This document shows, in pieces, positions 1-12,589 of a stretch of DNA of 64,000 nt. Every line of letters begins with the position of its first letter. Positions within the stretch are counted from its first letter, which is position 1. The stretch is from Pelecanus crispus (taxonomy: Eukaryota > Chordata > Aves > Pelecaniformes > Pelecanidae). The translations under genes were made by a program, and so were the position numbers. Below the pieces are notes generated by a model. It ran no database searches and was not told the origin of the DNA. It was given only the letters and a program-made list of their open reading frames with translations. Location of the stretch: contig NC_134675.1 of NCBI RefSeq assembly GCF_030463565.1, positions 21,907,862 through 21,971,861 of the forward strand, read 5' to 3'.

Positions 1-1049
1 CCTTGAACATTGGCAGATCACCTTTCTTTAATGTATAAAAATGCCCAGAGGAACCCTAAAACTAAAGGATTCTCACATTTTCAGCAGCCAACAGAGGAAC
101 CCATATGAACACTTTTAAGGGAGAAATTAATCTCAGTGCCATCTTGTGGAATGACCTGTGTAAAAGGACAAGCAGTGGCAAGAGGCACATCCAGTGATCC
201 ATGATGCCATCCTAGAAGCATGATGGAGTTTTAGGGAATTTGGCGGTAATACCAGTGATTATGCTGCAAATACCATCACCAAACCAGAGATTTCTATTGA
301 AAACTGGGATTGCCTTTTCCCCTCAGAAGACTGCAAGTCCATGGGAGCCCAGTGTTCCCAGAAAATACCTCTCCATTTTTCAGCCCAAGTTAGAATATAT
401 AGATGCCTATAGTCAATGCTTGAACGCAGGAGACAAAACCTTTCAGAGACACAGCAGCTTTCTTGTTTGTCCGCAGGGGAGGAATCCACTTGGAAGGCTC
501 CCTGATATCTAAGAGTGAAAACCGATGTTGTAGGTCCAGCTGTGTGTGTGTGTGGGGGGAGGGGGTACCAACCCATTCACACATTGTCCATCTGAGGAAG
601 GCTGTGAGATCTCCAATACATGTTGATGCCAGGACCTCAGCTTTACATGTCAGCTGGACGTTACCATGTGCAGAAGAAACTCAAGGCTCCTGTCGCCACC
701 CTCGCCTGGTGCTCCAGGGCCCGTGTTTGTGTGCTCCACCAATGTATGTCTGCATGGCAGAAAATTAAGTGAAAGATTTATTGGCCACTTTTTCTGTGCC
801 ACAGCATGGCTCACAGACTTATAGGACCAAAAAAACCTTCCCGCCTAGGAATATGCTGTAGGAATACCCTTCCCAGCAGCGTGATTATCATCTGTCATGA
901 TTAGATGGTCCTTAGTATCAGAGACAGACTAGCAATTTACTGCATATTTAGCCAGGCGTTCACTGAGGTCAATAGCTAATCCATTGCTGGAGGAGGGCTT
1001 ACCCCAGTCCATAAAACCTTTCCTTGCCACAAGACAGACAATCATCTAA
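1..1049. other. intergenic, no gene seen
   Basis: I see no conserved coding exon here. The short open frames carry no recognisable domain. A short (TG)n run at about 540-556 runs into a G-rich stretch. The sequence is A/T-moderate and unremarkable up to the CR1 that follows. Confidence 0.5.
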
Positions 1050-1632
1050 GCGTGGCCAGCAGGTCGAGGGAGGTGATTCTGCCCCTCTACTCCACTCTGG
1101 TGAGACCTCACCTGGAGTACTGCATCCGGCCCTGGAACCCTCAGCACAAGAAGGACATGGACCTGCTGGAGCGTGTCCAGAGGAGGGCCACAAAAATGAT
1201 CCGAGGGCTGGAGCACCTCTCCTACGAGGAAAGGCTGAGAGAGTTGGGGTCGTTCAGCCTGGAGAAGAGAAGGCTGCGGGGAGACCTTATTGCAGCTTTT
1301 CAGTACTTAAAGGGGGCCTATAGGAAGGATGGGGACAATCTTTTTAGCAAGGCCTGTTGTGACAGGACAAGGAATAATGGATGTAAACTAAAGAAGAACA
1401 GATTTAGACTAGACATAAGGAGGAAATTTTTTACAGTGAGGGTGGTCAAATACTGGAACAGGTTGCCCAGAGAGGTAGTGGAGGCCCCATCCCTAGAAAC
1501 ATTCAGGGTGAGGTTGGATGGGTCTCTGAGCAACCTGATCTAGTTAAAGCTGTCCCTGCTCACTGCAGGGTGGTTGGGCTAGATGACCTCTAAAGGTCCC
1601 TTCCAACCCAAAGCATTCTATGATTCTATGAT
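1050..1632 (+). mobile_element. CR1 LINE, 5'-truncated 3' end
   Basis: The + strand encodes the C-terminal end of CR1 ORF2 from about 1052 to 1543. It carries the family words 'REVILPLYS', 'RPHLEYC', '[11 protein letters not shown]' and '[11 protein letters not shown]', followed by a short 3' UTR ending in the CR1 octamer tail ATTCTATG at 1616-1632. The frame is open to the stop just after 1540, so this copy is moderately young. It differs from the other CR1s here by having only one 3' tail unit. The endonuclease and RT core are missing, as is usual for 5'-truncated CR1 insertions. Confidence 0.9.
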
Positions 1633-2719
1633 CTATGGAACAGAGAGGAGAACTGGCTTCCCAGGTCCTTCCATACAGCTGCTCAGTGTCCTGTGGGTGA
1701 AAGAAAAGCTCATGAACTTTTGCAACGCAGTACTGCAGAAGGAGGCAACAGCAGGGAAGTGTGAGCAGAGCGCTATGTCTCTTGGGGCAGCTGCTGGTAA
1801 CCCCTCCAGAGCTGTGCACGGTGTCCCGTCCAGAGCCTCACTGAGAAGCTGCAGCAGGTTGAGAGGAAGGCAAAGAAAACCAGTAAAGAACCAGACAAGG
1901 CTCACAGAAAAAGGTATTGAGTGTTCAGTGGGTTTAAGTTTTTCAGTGATTAAGCAAAGGTATTAAAACCTTTTCACAGTGGAGAGGTAAGAGCACTTGG
2001 TGAGCAGGGAGATAAGAAGAGGGAATCAGGAGATGGAGGAGGAATCAGGACAGTGAGGGCTCTGCTCTGGCAGCCAGATGAGATTGAAGGTCTCTAGGGA
2101 CCATTGCTGAGAGTGGTCTCTCCTTGCCCCACATGAGAGGATAGACAGAGGGTCTGGTGGGGAAGCTCTCCGCTGTGGGCACAGGTGCATTCAGCAAGAG
2201 CAAATATTTAACCTGAAGCAATGCTCAATGCATTGTGCTCTTCCTGGCTGCAGACAGCAGTGCACACCAGCTCCAGGCAGAGCATCCTTACCACAGGCTA
2301 GGCATCCAAATAATCCTGCAAAGCACAGGCAAATGGGCCTAATGTTAAAAAAAAAAAGGCACCAAACCACCAGTCAGTGGGTTACAATGCAGAGCACAGC
2401 CAAAATTCCCGTTCAGTGCCTGTGGAAAAGGTTATGGAGAAAGACACAGGCTTTAGGAGCACACCAAGGCTATTTACAGCTCCACCGCTCTGGAGATAGG
2501 TTGCTCCTGGGTAGAGGCACATTGTTTGCAATGCCCTGGTAGCAGAAATATTGCAGCTTTTCCATATAGTTTTAAAAGGATGGCATGTGTGTGTGGGAAG
2601 ACTTTGAAGCTAGCTGCTACTTTATTGGCTTGTTCATCGTTAACCAAATGAATAAAGGTGTCTGGGGCATGAAGGGAGGGTGCCAAGTCTGAAAGGGTAA
2701 CTTAGCTCAGTGCAATGAA
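1633..2719. other. AQP7-like upstream region, no feature seen
   Basis: No conserved exon or clear promoter element is visible. An A-run near 2346-2358 is the only simple sequence. A first non-coding exon or promoter of the aquaporin gene could lie here but nothing supports a position. Confidence 0.4.
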
Positions 2720-2773
2720 GTGTGCTGTCACAACAGGAGCTCCCGCAGCTTCAGGCTGGAGCCAGAGAGCAAA

Positions 2774-2863
2774 ATGCTACAGAAGATTCAGAAGGCGCTC
2801 ACGATTTGTAGCGGCACTGTCAGGGAGCTGCTGGCAGAAGCACTGGGGATGTTCGTCCTCATG
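2774..2863 (+). CDS. AQP7: AQP7-like exon 1
   Basis: This encodes a 30-residue N-terminal part ending R-E-L-L-A-E-A-L-G-M-F-V-L-M, the start of helix 1. It is followed by a good donor (gtaagg) at 2864. The Met at 2774 fits the family start region. An in-frame Met at 2720 would add 18 residues, and an upstream exon cannot be ruled out. Confidence 0.75.
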
Positions 2864-5800
2864 GTAAGGAGGAGACAGGCCCAGATGTGCGTGTTCGTGC
2901 ATGTGCATGCATGTGTATGTGTGCAGGGTGAGTGAGAGGGTAAGCGTTTGCAGCAGCAATTTATAAGGTCAGTGGTTTCCTACCACATCCTCAGGGTTGC
3001 TCACCAGCTGGTTGCTACTGCTTACCCTTCTGCTCTGGTGGGGCAGCAGCTTCCCATCGGGTAGACCATCTGTCAAAAACCTTCTGGAGGAAAAAGGCAA
3101 TGTGGGGGGTGGGAGGTGGGGAACCGGGAGAGGGTAAAGCAGGTGGGGATGAGCCGCTGTTTCAGTTCTCTTCTAGGAGAAAAATGAGGAGGAATCTGGG
3201 AATGAAACCAGAGCAGTGTCTGGTCAGATAGGGCAATGGAAACCTTGTGTCAAACACCCTGAAAGATCCCATGCAGTGAACTGAGGCTTTTCTTCCCACC
3301 GTGCCAGAGGGGATGGTGTGGGCTGGGCAGCTGCCTGCAGTCAGCATGGGGCCCTGTGCAGGTTTAGGGAGCTGATCTTCACTCCTCTACCACTGACAGC
3401 CTTTGTGAAATGAGAACAGCATTCATCCATCTTCCTTTTGGGGTTGCCAGGGTAATGAACACCTGTGAAACTCTCCAGAGCCACAACCCACCATTAGGAA
3501 ATGTAATTACCGGGTGTAAAGCATGCCAGGATTTCACTTTTGGTTGTCTTAGGCTGGAAAATGAATAGTGCTTATCCAAATCATGCAGAAACTCCCCCCT
3601 TGCCTGAGGGATCTGTTTCATGCAGAAAAAGTGAAGTGTTTTTGAGCTTTCGGGCTGTTTCAGAGATGTTTGGGGAAAGGGTGAGGAAGGCTTTGCAGTC
3701 AGAATTGATCCCTGGTGAGGGTGAGGTGCCCACCAGGACCAGAACCTTCATGTGTTGGACCAACATAGCAAAATGAGATCCTCCCTCTGAAAAGGTCCAG
3801 TAGCTGTCTGTCCCAACTTACTACACCTGAGCTTAGCCTGGGCTGAGAGAGGCACTTTGGATTGGACAGAGGCTGGCATGGAAGGGCTGGGGATAACCCA
3901 AATAACTTGTACTTGGAGATTTGCACAGGAGGAAGATAAGATTTGTGTAAGCATGGGGGCCTTTTGACACAGCTGTCTGTACAGATAAAGGTGCTAATTT
4001 TCAATGGCAACAACTGCACATGCAAAGGATGCTTGTTTTTTATCACCTCTTATTGCGCATCCAGCTCCTTGAAGTTCACTCCTACTACACAGGTAGTTTT
4101 GCACGCATTGGAAGTCAGAGTACAGACATCTGTGACTCCTCAGCAGGAGCTGAGCAAACCATTTTCCTTTTCCATCCCCTTTGGTTTTTTGTGGTGGAAG
4201 TTCCCAGGTGATAAAGAACAAGTTCAGGGTTGTCCTGTCAGTGCTGTCTCTGGGAAGCAGCATGAGGAGGAGACTTTTCTCTGCACTCTGACAGTCCAAG
4301 GCAGATTTTGGAGCCTGCAGCTCACCTTGGCTCTTCCCTCACTGATCCCTGTGAGGGAATAGAGGACACTGCACACGGAATAGAGACACTGCACAAGGAC
4401 CCCCATCAAGGGCTGGCGACAAACAGCATCCAGCATCCAACTCTTCAGCAGCCCCCTGGCCCTCAGTGCAAGTGGGAATGTGCTGGGTGCATCTCTGGGA
4501 CACCTGGCTGGCTGTTATTTGGATGATAGCACTCAGCCAGGGCCTCTAGCTTTAATGGACAGGCAATGTTCATAAAGGAGGGAACCAGACAGCGGGAGTA
4601 AACAGCACAAGGAGCAGGGAGGTAGGAAAAAAAAAGGCTATTTTGGGACTGTGAGAATAGAGGAAGAGACCAAAGGTTTGGATCTGTGCTGAAAAATAGA
4701 TTTTGTGGCCTGTCTTGTGTTTTTTGAGGATAGTGCTGTTCAGCTGCAACAGCCATGTCTCCTGCCCTGCGCCCCCCTCTCTCTGCACCTGCATGGTGTC
4801 CTGCAAAACCTGTGCCTTATGCATTTGGCTTCTCTTGGATGTGGCTTTGGAAAAGTCAGAGATGAATAGGCAAAGTTTTTGTAAGGGCTTTGCAGATGCT
4901 GGGGGACATCCCAGACACTGTTTTTTAGGGCTTTTGCTGAGGCAGACTGAGAGAAGGGCTTACACGGTGGAGGCTGTAGCTCCGTGCAGAGCACAGAGTG
5001 TGGTCTGTGTATACGAGAGAGATAAGAACAGTGTCTCTGGGGAACAGGGGATTTTGGTGATGTCTGAAAGGGAAGAGGGAGAGCAGACACATGAGATAAA
5101 ATTTGGATCCAGGCAGAGTGGCCAGTAAAGATCTGAGTCAGGACAGGCCAGAGCAGAAGTTTAGATGCTGGAGAACATACTGACTTTTTTGTCTTGGAGG
5201 GACATGTCACCCTGGATAAACATCGATGCAGTCCAAGGAGCAGGATACACTCTCCAAGCCCTAAGTGGTTTGCAAGGCAGAGACCTCAAGAGAAGCTTTG
5301 TCCTTCTCCAGATTTCAGTGTAAGAGCTGTGCAAAGAACTGATTTTTTTTCCACCCTCTGACCACATTAAAAGAGTGAAATAGAATTTACTTTCAGGCCA
5401 GAGCAATTTCTTGAATATGTCTTTTCCTGCTGGAGAGTGCTACTTTTCTTTTTAATTTTTTTCCCAGTTCCCCTTTAGTCACTAAAAAAATATTGAAACT
5501 TTGGCTGTTTTCAAACTGAAAGTATATGTGTTGAAAGGAAAGGCAAACCAGAATTTCCTTCCTTGTTTTTCGCCAGAATAAGTTACCAAAATTAGAGTTC
5601 AGTTTGGCAAATAGTTTTTGTTGCCCAAACTACATTTTTAGTCAATAAATTGCACACCAGGAAAAGAAAGACAACAAGAATTTGCCCACCCTCCTTCCAT
5701 CTGGCTTGGGCGCCGTCTCCAGGTAGTCTGCGTTGATGCTCCCCTGGCTCATGTCTCTGGCTTCAGGTGCAGATACCCTTACCATGGCTGGGTGAGTGAT

Positions 5801-6114
5801 CCCCCGGACCTCAGTGTGGGTATCTGGGGTTTGTCTCCCTGTACCCAACCATGACTAGAGTGCCTGGTTTGGTGTGATGGACACCAATGAGGAATAACCC
5901 AGTTATTAATAACCCAGTAATAACTTCAGTCTTTGCAGAGGAGGGTCATTCTTGCTTCATCTCCTGACTGTGGGCACCTTAGAATCTTTCCGTCTTTGGG
6001 AGTTTATTAGTATTGCCGAAAAAGTGGCAAGGAAGCTCAGTCCACCACAGCAATGACAATACTTTTAACGCTTCTTTCTTTCTTTTTTCTTTTTTTTTTT
6101 TTTTCATGCACTAG

Positions 6115-6241
6115 GTTTTTGGCTCATCTTCTGTGGCACAAGTGGTATTAGGAAGAGGAGACTTTGGGCAGCATCTGAGCATCAATTTGGGATTTGGCAT
6201 TGGTATTAACTTGGGCATCCATGCAGCCGGAGGAATCTCTG
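6115..6241 (+). CDS. AQP7: AQP7-like exon 2
   Basis: The exon has a long pyrimidine tract and ctag acceptor before it and a gtgagc donor after it. It starts in phase 0 with V-F-G-S-S-S-V-A-Q-V-V, the family helix 1 end and extracellular loop, and finishes at G-G-I-S-G before the first pore loop. The reading frame is intact. Confidence 0.85.
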
Positions 6242-8507
6242 GTGAGCAGGACACTTGAGCATAGGACATCTCTATGTCCCATAAAGGCCACATGCATCGG
6301 GGGCAGCAGGAGTGGGCTGCGGAGGGGTGGGTGATGGCATGGCAAGGTGGAGCAGTGCCCTCACCAGCAAAAAATGCAGTCCTAGGGTCCCCAAGCAAGA
6401 AGAGCAGAGCAGGTCTGGTGACCATAACCATGGTCAGCCTTGTGACCCAGTGATCACAGCCAAGTCTGCAGGGGGAGGCAGGTCTGAGGTCAAGCCAAGA
6501 ACTTGCATTGGCACGGCAAGGTCAGGAGAAGCAGGGGACAAGACGAGCACAACATACAGTATGCTGACCCCAAATGAGTGTCCTGAGCTGAGACAGAGGC
6601 AAGCAGGACAAGGAGAGTGGCAGAGATTTGGCCATCCCCTCCCATTGTGGTCAGCGGAGCCAGGTTTCAGCAGTGCCCCCGTTAGGTGCTTGGGATATGC
6701 CATCATGGCATAAGGAGATAAGGAGCTCTGAAAACATGCTGCCAATCTGACTCACGGGGAAGTAAATAATTTATTGCAAAGGAGAGCTTACCGCTGATGT
6801 TGCAACAAGGAATGGTATGCAAATTTTCTCCTTATCCACACCCATGTGCACATGCCCCACGCAAACTCAGGAGGTGGTGTTTCACGGCCATGGGGTGGTA
6901 TCTCTCACATGACAGAGCATTACCTTTGCCTTGTGCAATTTCTGCATTCATTTGCACCAAGAGAAGAGATTAAGGGCTCTAGTGGGCAGAAAATTAAAGC
7001 AAGTCCTTGCTCCTGAACTGTTGGAGCAGAGAGATGTCCAAGGCTGGGGCTGGCTTGGAAAGGAAAATTTTTCCATGCAAGCAGTCAGCTCTTGGTCTCC
7101 CTGTCCTTTTAGAGCTGGTGGAGACATCCTGGGGAAAGTGGGCTGAGGAAAGTAGGTTCCTGCAGTCCCAGCTGACATTTGAGATGGAGCTGATCTGCTG
7201 AGGGCTGGGAGGTGGGAGAAGGGGTCTCGGCTCAGCCAGCAACAGGCTAGCTGTGGACACAGCTTCAGAGATCCTTGGCATTGTGATTAGGCTTCATTTG
7301 TGTCACAAGATGCTTCTTGTGATCTCTGAAATTGCTGGTCATGCCCACAAAGTGTCAGAGGATCAAAGAAAAAGGGGTCTCCCCCCATTTCAGTTGTGGT
7401 TGTGGGACTGTAGCAGGCGGTACATGCACTGTCACTTCACTCTGTCCTGTACTTTGATGAAATGACGTGTGTCTGGATCTTACCCCTTTCTGAGTCTGGA
7501 GTAGGAGAAGGCCACTAAGGTTGGAACATTTATTGACCCCCAAAGTTTACACATATAGGCAGGAAAAAAGCATATATTTCCATTGGACTCATGGGGAGAT
7601 GAGGCCTGGAGAACAAACATGGATTGCACCGAGGGCACCAAACCTGGATCCACTTAGTCTTTCTCCAAAAGCACCATTGCGATACCAACCTCCTCCATAT
7701 AAAGTGTCCCCTCAAAACAGGGAAAACTGGTCTTGCACTATATGAAAGCCATGTACTAAAAGATGCAAGGAAATGCAGTCAAAGATTACAAACTCTGCAA
7801 GGGAAGGACAGTGTCTGCTCCACGCTAGTGGGAGCAACCATGGTCTGGGCAGGAATGACCATCCTAGTATCCCCTTCTCAATGCAGTGACATCCAAGAGC
7901 TAAGCTGAGTCCCTGCTGACAGCCCTGTGTAGGGTTTGCTTTTTTTTTGCATGAAGATATGGGGCCTCAGTGGCTGATTTTGCATTTTTTTCCCCGGCAT
8001 CTCATGCCTTGCTGCCAGATATGCTAAGAGCTGGCAGCTCCCATCAGCTGGGGTGCTCAGCTCTGCCAGGATCAGGCTTTCCTTGTCTATCAGATGTTTT
8101 CAGAAGGCCTTGCGATTGTTTGGGATAAGATTTGCCTCATCTACCTGTAGCCATATAAAAGGTGGGTGATGAGTCTAAGGTCTGGGCTCCCTTTAAGCTG
8201 AATAGAGAGAAGCCCATACAGAGTGAGACTCATGCCATGCCAAGAGAGGTGTCTCTGACAGATGAGATGACTCACTCTCTGGAGGCAGCCTGTGGTCTAC
8301 AGAGAGTTAAGCAGAGGTTGTCTAACTTTTGTAGGACTAAAGCTAGGAGCTCTCTGCCCTGAATCATTCAGCTGCCCAGGGAGACCCTGTCCTGGGAGAG
8401 TCTTGGTGTTCTGGAGCAAGGTCTGGGTGGTTACTGTGGGGCGTGGGGCATGCTCTAAAACAGCTGCATCAGGGCTGAGGCCACTCTCTTTTGCTGTGAT
8501 TTTGCAG

Positions 8508-8645
8508 GATCTCATCTGAACGCTGCCATCGCCCTCACACACTGCATTTTAGGAAACCTCCCCTGGAGAAAGCTCTCAGCTTATCTGATCAGCCAGTTCC
8601 TGGGCTCCTTTACAGCAGCTGCCACCATCTTTGGCCTCTACTATG
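8508..8645 (+). CDS. AQP7: AQP7-like exon 3 with NAA pore motif
   Basis: The acceptor is tttgcag and the donor gtatgg. The exon begins inside the loop-B motif H-L-N-A-A and continues through the helix 3 region ending F-G-L-Y-Y. Ala replacing Pro in the first NPA box is the AQP7 signature. The frame is open for all 138 nt. Confidence 0.88.
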
Positions 8646-9385
8646 GTATGGCTGTGTCTTTATCACAGGGGTTGCTGTGGGCATCATTTCAGTTTTAACT
8701 CACAGTTTATCAAAAAATATTTCCTTTTACAGTACCCAGCATGATGTCTGAGTGAGGAGAGCGAGCTCCTGGCTTGTGGGACAGACCTTCATAGCTCAAG
8801 GCCAGAGCAGGACCCAGGTATCTCTGGGAAGGATGTGCAGTTCCTGGAGAACACAGCTCCTTTTGCTCAGGGCATTCCCATTGTCAAAACCGATCTCAAG
8901 GCCGGTAGCTGCATTTTGTCAGCATTTTGTTTCCAAGGGTCTGCAAGGGCTCGAGTTAGATGGACTACCATGTATTAGGTACAGCTAGAGCTCTGGGGGA
9001 CTCTGCTGGTCTGTGGAAAACAGGACAGCAGTCATCTGTGGTTTTGAGTTGTGAGCAGAGGACCCACCACCCGTTGGCTCCAGCATGTCTCAGTCTCCGA
9101 GGGGCAGAGGGATGGAGGCCTCCAGTGCATCCAGAGCGTCCAGTTTGCCCCAGGCTCCTGGAGCAGGGACAGGGAGCTGGTAGGTGTAAGGAAGCAACTG
9201 CAGACCAAAGTCTGCAGGTAACAGATATCGGTGAGATTTTGCCCAGCGAGGGGTGTGTCGACTCCATCATATCTCCCATTGCCTCTCTTCCCCTTGGTGT
9301 CCATGCTGGCTGCAACGGGTGGACTTGAGTACGTATCACATGTGATGAACTCTGTGCTAACTCCCGTAATTCCCATTTCTCCTAG

Positions 9386-9504
9386 ATGCTTTGTATGACT
9401 ATACCAAGGGGAACTTTACAGTGATGGGACCAACTGCCACGGCGTCGATCTTCTCCACTTACCCTGCTCCCTATGTATCCTTGCTGGGGGGCTTCTTCAC
9501 AGAG
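9386..9504 (+). CDS. AQP7: AQP7-like exon 4
   Basis: The acceptor is tcctag and the donor gtcagt. The exon encodes the large extracellular loop (D-A-L-Y-D-Y, then G-N-F-T-V-M-G-P) with T-A-S-I-F-S-T-Y and the start of helix 4. N-F-T is a possible N-glycosylation sequon. The frame is open. Confidence 0.85.
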
Positions 9505-10856
9505 GTCAGTGGGGAGGGACTGCTGTGGTGTGCTAGGAGAAGGTGGGTGGCTAGTGCAGGTCTGCTACAGGGGACTCACAGCCCTACACGCGCAGACACA
9601 ATCACAACCTCTACTCCAAGGAGCCCACGATCCAGGCAGGTGCCTGACAGATAGGATCCAAGGCACCTTGGTGGCTGAGCAAGCCTAAAGGGTAACACCT
9701 GCAGGCTGCTCCGCAGCTTGGTCCAAGTGCCCTCCATGCACCTTCCCTGCATGCAGCCCAAGCAACAGGAAGTGAGAAGCTCGGCTATTATCAGGAACCA
9801 TCTCCTTTGGGCTCTGGGCAGTTCCCTGAACTGTTCTTCCCCTTTTTGGATCCTACACCCACTCCACACTCCCAGGCAGCTCTGCTGGCTGCCCCTCACC
9901 CAGGGCCCAGAACTGTCTTCACATGAACACAGCCTGTCTGGATTGAACCTCTGGGGTTTGAACAGCCCAATTTAGACTGCGTACAGTTGATTCCCAGCAT
10001 ACAACACAATGTCCAGATACCCAGAAATAAGAAGGAGATGTCTCAGGGGACGTGGAGCACTGGGACACTGGAGAAGGAAGATTCACTTCCAATTCAAATC
10101 TGAGGAAGCCTGTGCTTTTGGCTCTGAGCTGACAAAACTCTTGCCTGGGCATGATGAGGACGACAGTGAGAGCTGGAGAGCCTACAGGTGGGGACCTGAT
10201 CACTCAGCCTCCTGTGGAGCATGCAGTGTCCTTGCTGCACAAGAAAGCAAATGACAGTAACAGTGCGTTGCCAAGAGCTGCAGAGTTTCTGCTTTTGCTG
10301 GCATCTCTGCAAGCAGTCCAAGGCTCTCCAGCTACATTTTCTGAAGCAGAAAGTCATCACCTCTATTCAAACCACAGTTCCTGTCGTTTGGGGCACTGCA
10401 GATCTACAAATGCCAGCTACATACTGTCACAGACGGAAGATTCAGTTTCCGAGATGAGAATGTGGTATCTGCTTTTAGTCCTGAAAGGACTGATGCAACA
10501 GGCTATATAAAACATCACTCCCTCTAGGGAGGATCAGATTTGTCTCATTAGCAGTTTGTTATGGCTCTGCTTCTGTTAGACAAAATGTACTTAAAATAAC
10601 CCATGTCCCTAACTTGAAAGGTGGAGGGAGCATTTTTGGTGATGAGGTGGAGACATTTTTTTCTGGGAAATGAGTCAAGAGTTTTCTTCAGTCCACCTGT
10701 GAGGAGGGAATAACATTGGGGTCCTCCTTGATTTGATCAGACCATGAATCCCACCTGCTCTTCCATTCTGGGAAGTTTCTTCCTCTCTGCTGAGCGGGAT
10801 CCGTCTGCCTTTGCCGTTCTCTGTCCTGACCTGTCTCCCCTTTCCTGCTCCTGCAG

Positions 10857-11078
10857 TTTACAGCGATGGTGATGCTGCTCCTGGGCATTCTGATCATCCA
10901 TGATGAGAAAAACAATGGAGCCCTGAAAGGCACGCAGGCCCTGCTCACGGGTATCCTGGTCCTGGGCATAGGCCTGGGGATGGGGATGAACACAGGCTAT
11001 GCCATAAACCCCTCCCGGGACCTGCCCCCCAGGGTCTTCACGGCAATTGCTGGCTGAGGAATGGACGTCTTCACATGA
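10857..11078 (+). CDS. AQP7: AQP7-like exon 5, nonsense and donor defect
   Basis: This follows a ctgcag acceptor in phase 0. It encodes helices 4-5 and the second pore loop N-P-S-R-D-L-P-P-R. TGA at 11055-11057 replaces the conserved Trp after A-I-A-G. The frame then reads G-M-D-V-F-T and reaches TGA-GTG at 11076, where the family has its exon end. No canonical GT lies at the expected point; the nearest is 'gtgacc' at 11079. The exon end given is therefore nominal. Confidence 0.78.
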
Positions 11079-11945
11079 GTGACCCATTTTGCTTTTACAT
11101 TGCTCAGCTTGCAAGGAGAGGAGCTAAGTCCAAGATAAAATGGTCATGAAGCCTTTTTCTTTGGACCAAGTGACCCTATCGTGGCAGAATGCGTTCTCCG
11201 TTCTCAGAGAGCAAGGGTTGTGCAGAGAGGAGCCCCATGCATTATGTACACATAATTTGGGGTACACTAATTCTCCAGCATGGGATTCATCTTGACATTC
11301 AGATACCTCAGTTTGGGCACCAAATTGGCTACCTGTTAGCTAGAGATCTAGCTGGTTATTGCAGTGACTGGAGAGCCAGAGAGTGATTCAGCTCACCTGA
11401 AAGCAGGTACTTACAGATGGATTGCCGAATAGCTTTCTTAAATTTATATGTCTGAATCTGGAGATTCAGTAAGATGGTCCCATGCTACAGCTTTTCCCGT
11501 GGTGAGCACATTAGCAGAGTCTTTCTCCTGTCCCGGCTGCCCATTTTAATGAAATTTCCAGAATATATCATTGAGAGCTTGGTAGAGGAGGTAGAGAACA
11601 TGCAGATGTTATTGGAAATGGGGAGGGAAAAGGGTGTGTGTGTGTGTCTGTCTGACAGTCATGCTCATCAGGATCACACAGACTATTTCTGTAGGAGAGC
11701 AAGAAACCTGCAGACAGTGCAGAGCTGATGGGGAAAATGACCCTCCCTCCAGCAGTTACGCTGGTGGATAGTGAATTTGTCTAAGCCAGCTGTAGGGCCC
11801 AGTATGTGAAATGGCACTAGACACCTCTGCTCACACAGCTCACTCCTGCCCCAGAAGACTCAGCTCACCTCACTCTGCGCCATGCGGCAGCAGGGCAGCA
11901 GTTCCAGTCTGGCTCACCGGCTGCATCTTCTGTGTTTCATTTTAG

Positions 11946-12094
11946 GGCTGGTGGTGGGTCCTACTCACAGCTCTGATTCTGGGAAGTCTTGCTGGTGTTT
12001 TAATCCACAAACTCTTCATTGATTTTCATAACCAGCCTGCCTTGGAAAGTGAAAATGAGAAAGGACAGCCAGTCATGGAGACTTCTACGCTGTG
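11946..12094 (+). CDS. AQP7: AQP7-like exon 6 (C-terminal exon)
   Basis: After a 'cattttag' acceptor the frame reads G-W-W-W-V, the strongly conserved start of helix 6. It continues to a hydrophilic C-tail ending E-T-S-T-L before TGA at 12092-12094. The exon itself is intact. Confidence 0.82.
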
Positions 12095-12254
12095 ACGGCC
12101 ACATGCTCTGAGGAAAGGGCCTGACAGCAAAGCCTAGGTGGACGTATGGACTGACAGCCAAAGGGTAACCAAGTGGATAAGGGCATGTGCAATGGTGCTG
12201 CTGGAGCACACCATTTCTCTACCCTGCAGGTGGAGAAATGAGGGACTAGTTTTC

Positions 12255-12260
12255 AATAAA
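12255..12260 (+). terminator. AQP7: polyadenylation signal AATAAA of the AQP7-like gene
   Basis: A canonical AATAAA lies 160 bp after the stop codon in the same orientation. A second AATAAA-containing stretch occurs near 12377. Both suit a short 3' UTR. Confidence 0.6.
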
Positions 12261-12589
12261 CCTACTCTGCTTAACCAGACAAACTGGGTCTCTGAGACAC
12301 TGGGCAGATCCAGGTAGGGCTAGACCTGTCTGTGACCTGAAAAAATTACTGAATCTCCCTGTGTAAAAATCTACCAAAATAAAATCATCACATTATGGAG
12401 AAAAGCAAAGCAGAGCTGCAAGACTCCAGATACCTGTACGTTCATAGCGATCAAAATACAAGATCCAATAGGGCTGAAATAACACTTAGTCAGGGGAGCA
12501 CGAGTGAAAACCAGGGAATGAAGCACCAGTAAATTAGTAAACTGAACTACCAGGTCTCCTGAATCCTGGCACAGCTCTGCTGGAAAAGG
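12261..12589. other. 3' flank of the AQP7-like gene, nothing recognised
   Basis: No repeat or exon is recognised. The stretch is A-rich with no sustained open frame. Confidence 0.4.

Larger units (their letters stand above)
2774..12094 (+). pseudogene. AQP7: AQP7-like aquaglyceroporin gene, six exons, apparently inactivated
   Basis: Six exons with matching phases encode an aquaglyceroporin, a membrane channel for water and glycerol. The first half-helix loop reads H-L-N-A-A (NAA in place of NPA) and the second reads N-P-S-R-D-L-P-P-R. That NAA/NPS pair is characteristic of AQP7; AQP3 and AQP10 have NPA at both. Exon 4 has an AQP10-like stretch (ASIF.TYPAPY.SL), so a broader AQP7/AQP10 ancestry is possible. 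Exon 5 reads into TGA at 11055-11057, where the family has the Trp of A-G-W-G. A second in-frame TGA follows at 11076-11078, exactly where a GTGAGT donor would be expected. Truncation there removes the sixth membrane helix. Exon 6 is intact with W-W-W-V and a stop at 12092-12094. Sequencing error cannot be excluded, but two lesions in one exon favour a pseudogene. Confidence 0.8.

Noticed and set aside
2774-12094. Assignment to AQP3 or AQP10
   Set aside because: Those proteins have NPA at the first pore box; this gene has NAA and N-P-S, the AQP7 pattern. The AQP10-like exon 4 stretch alone was not enough.
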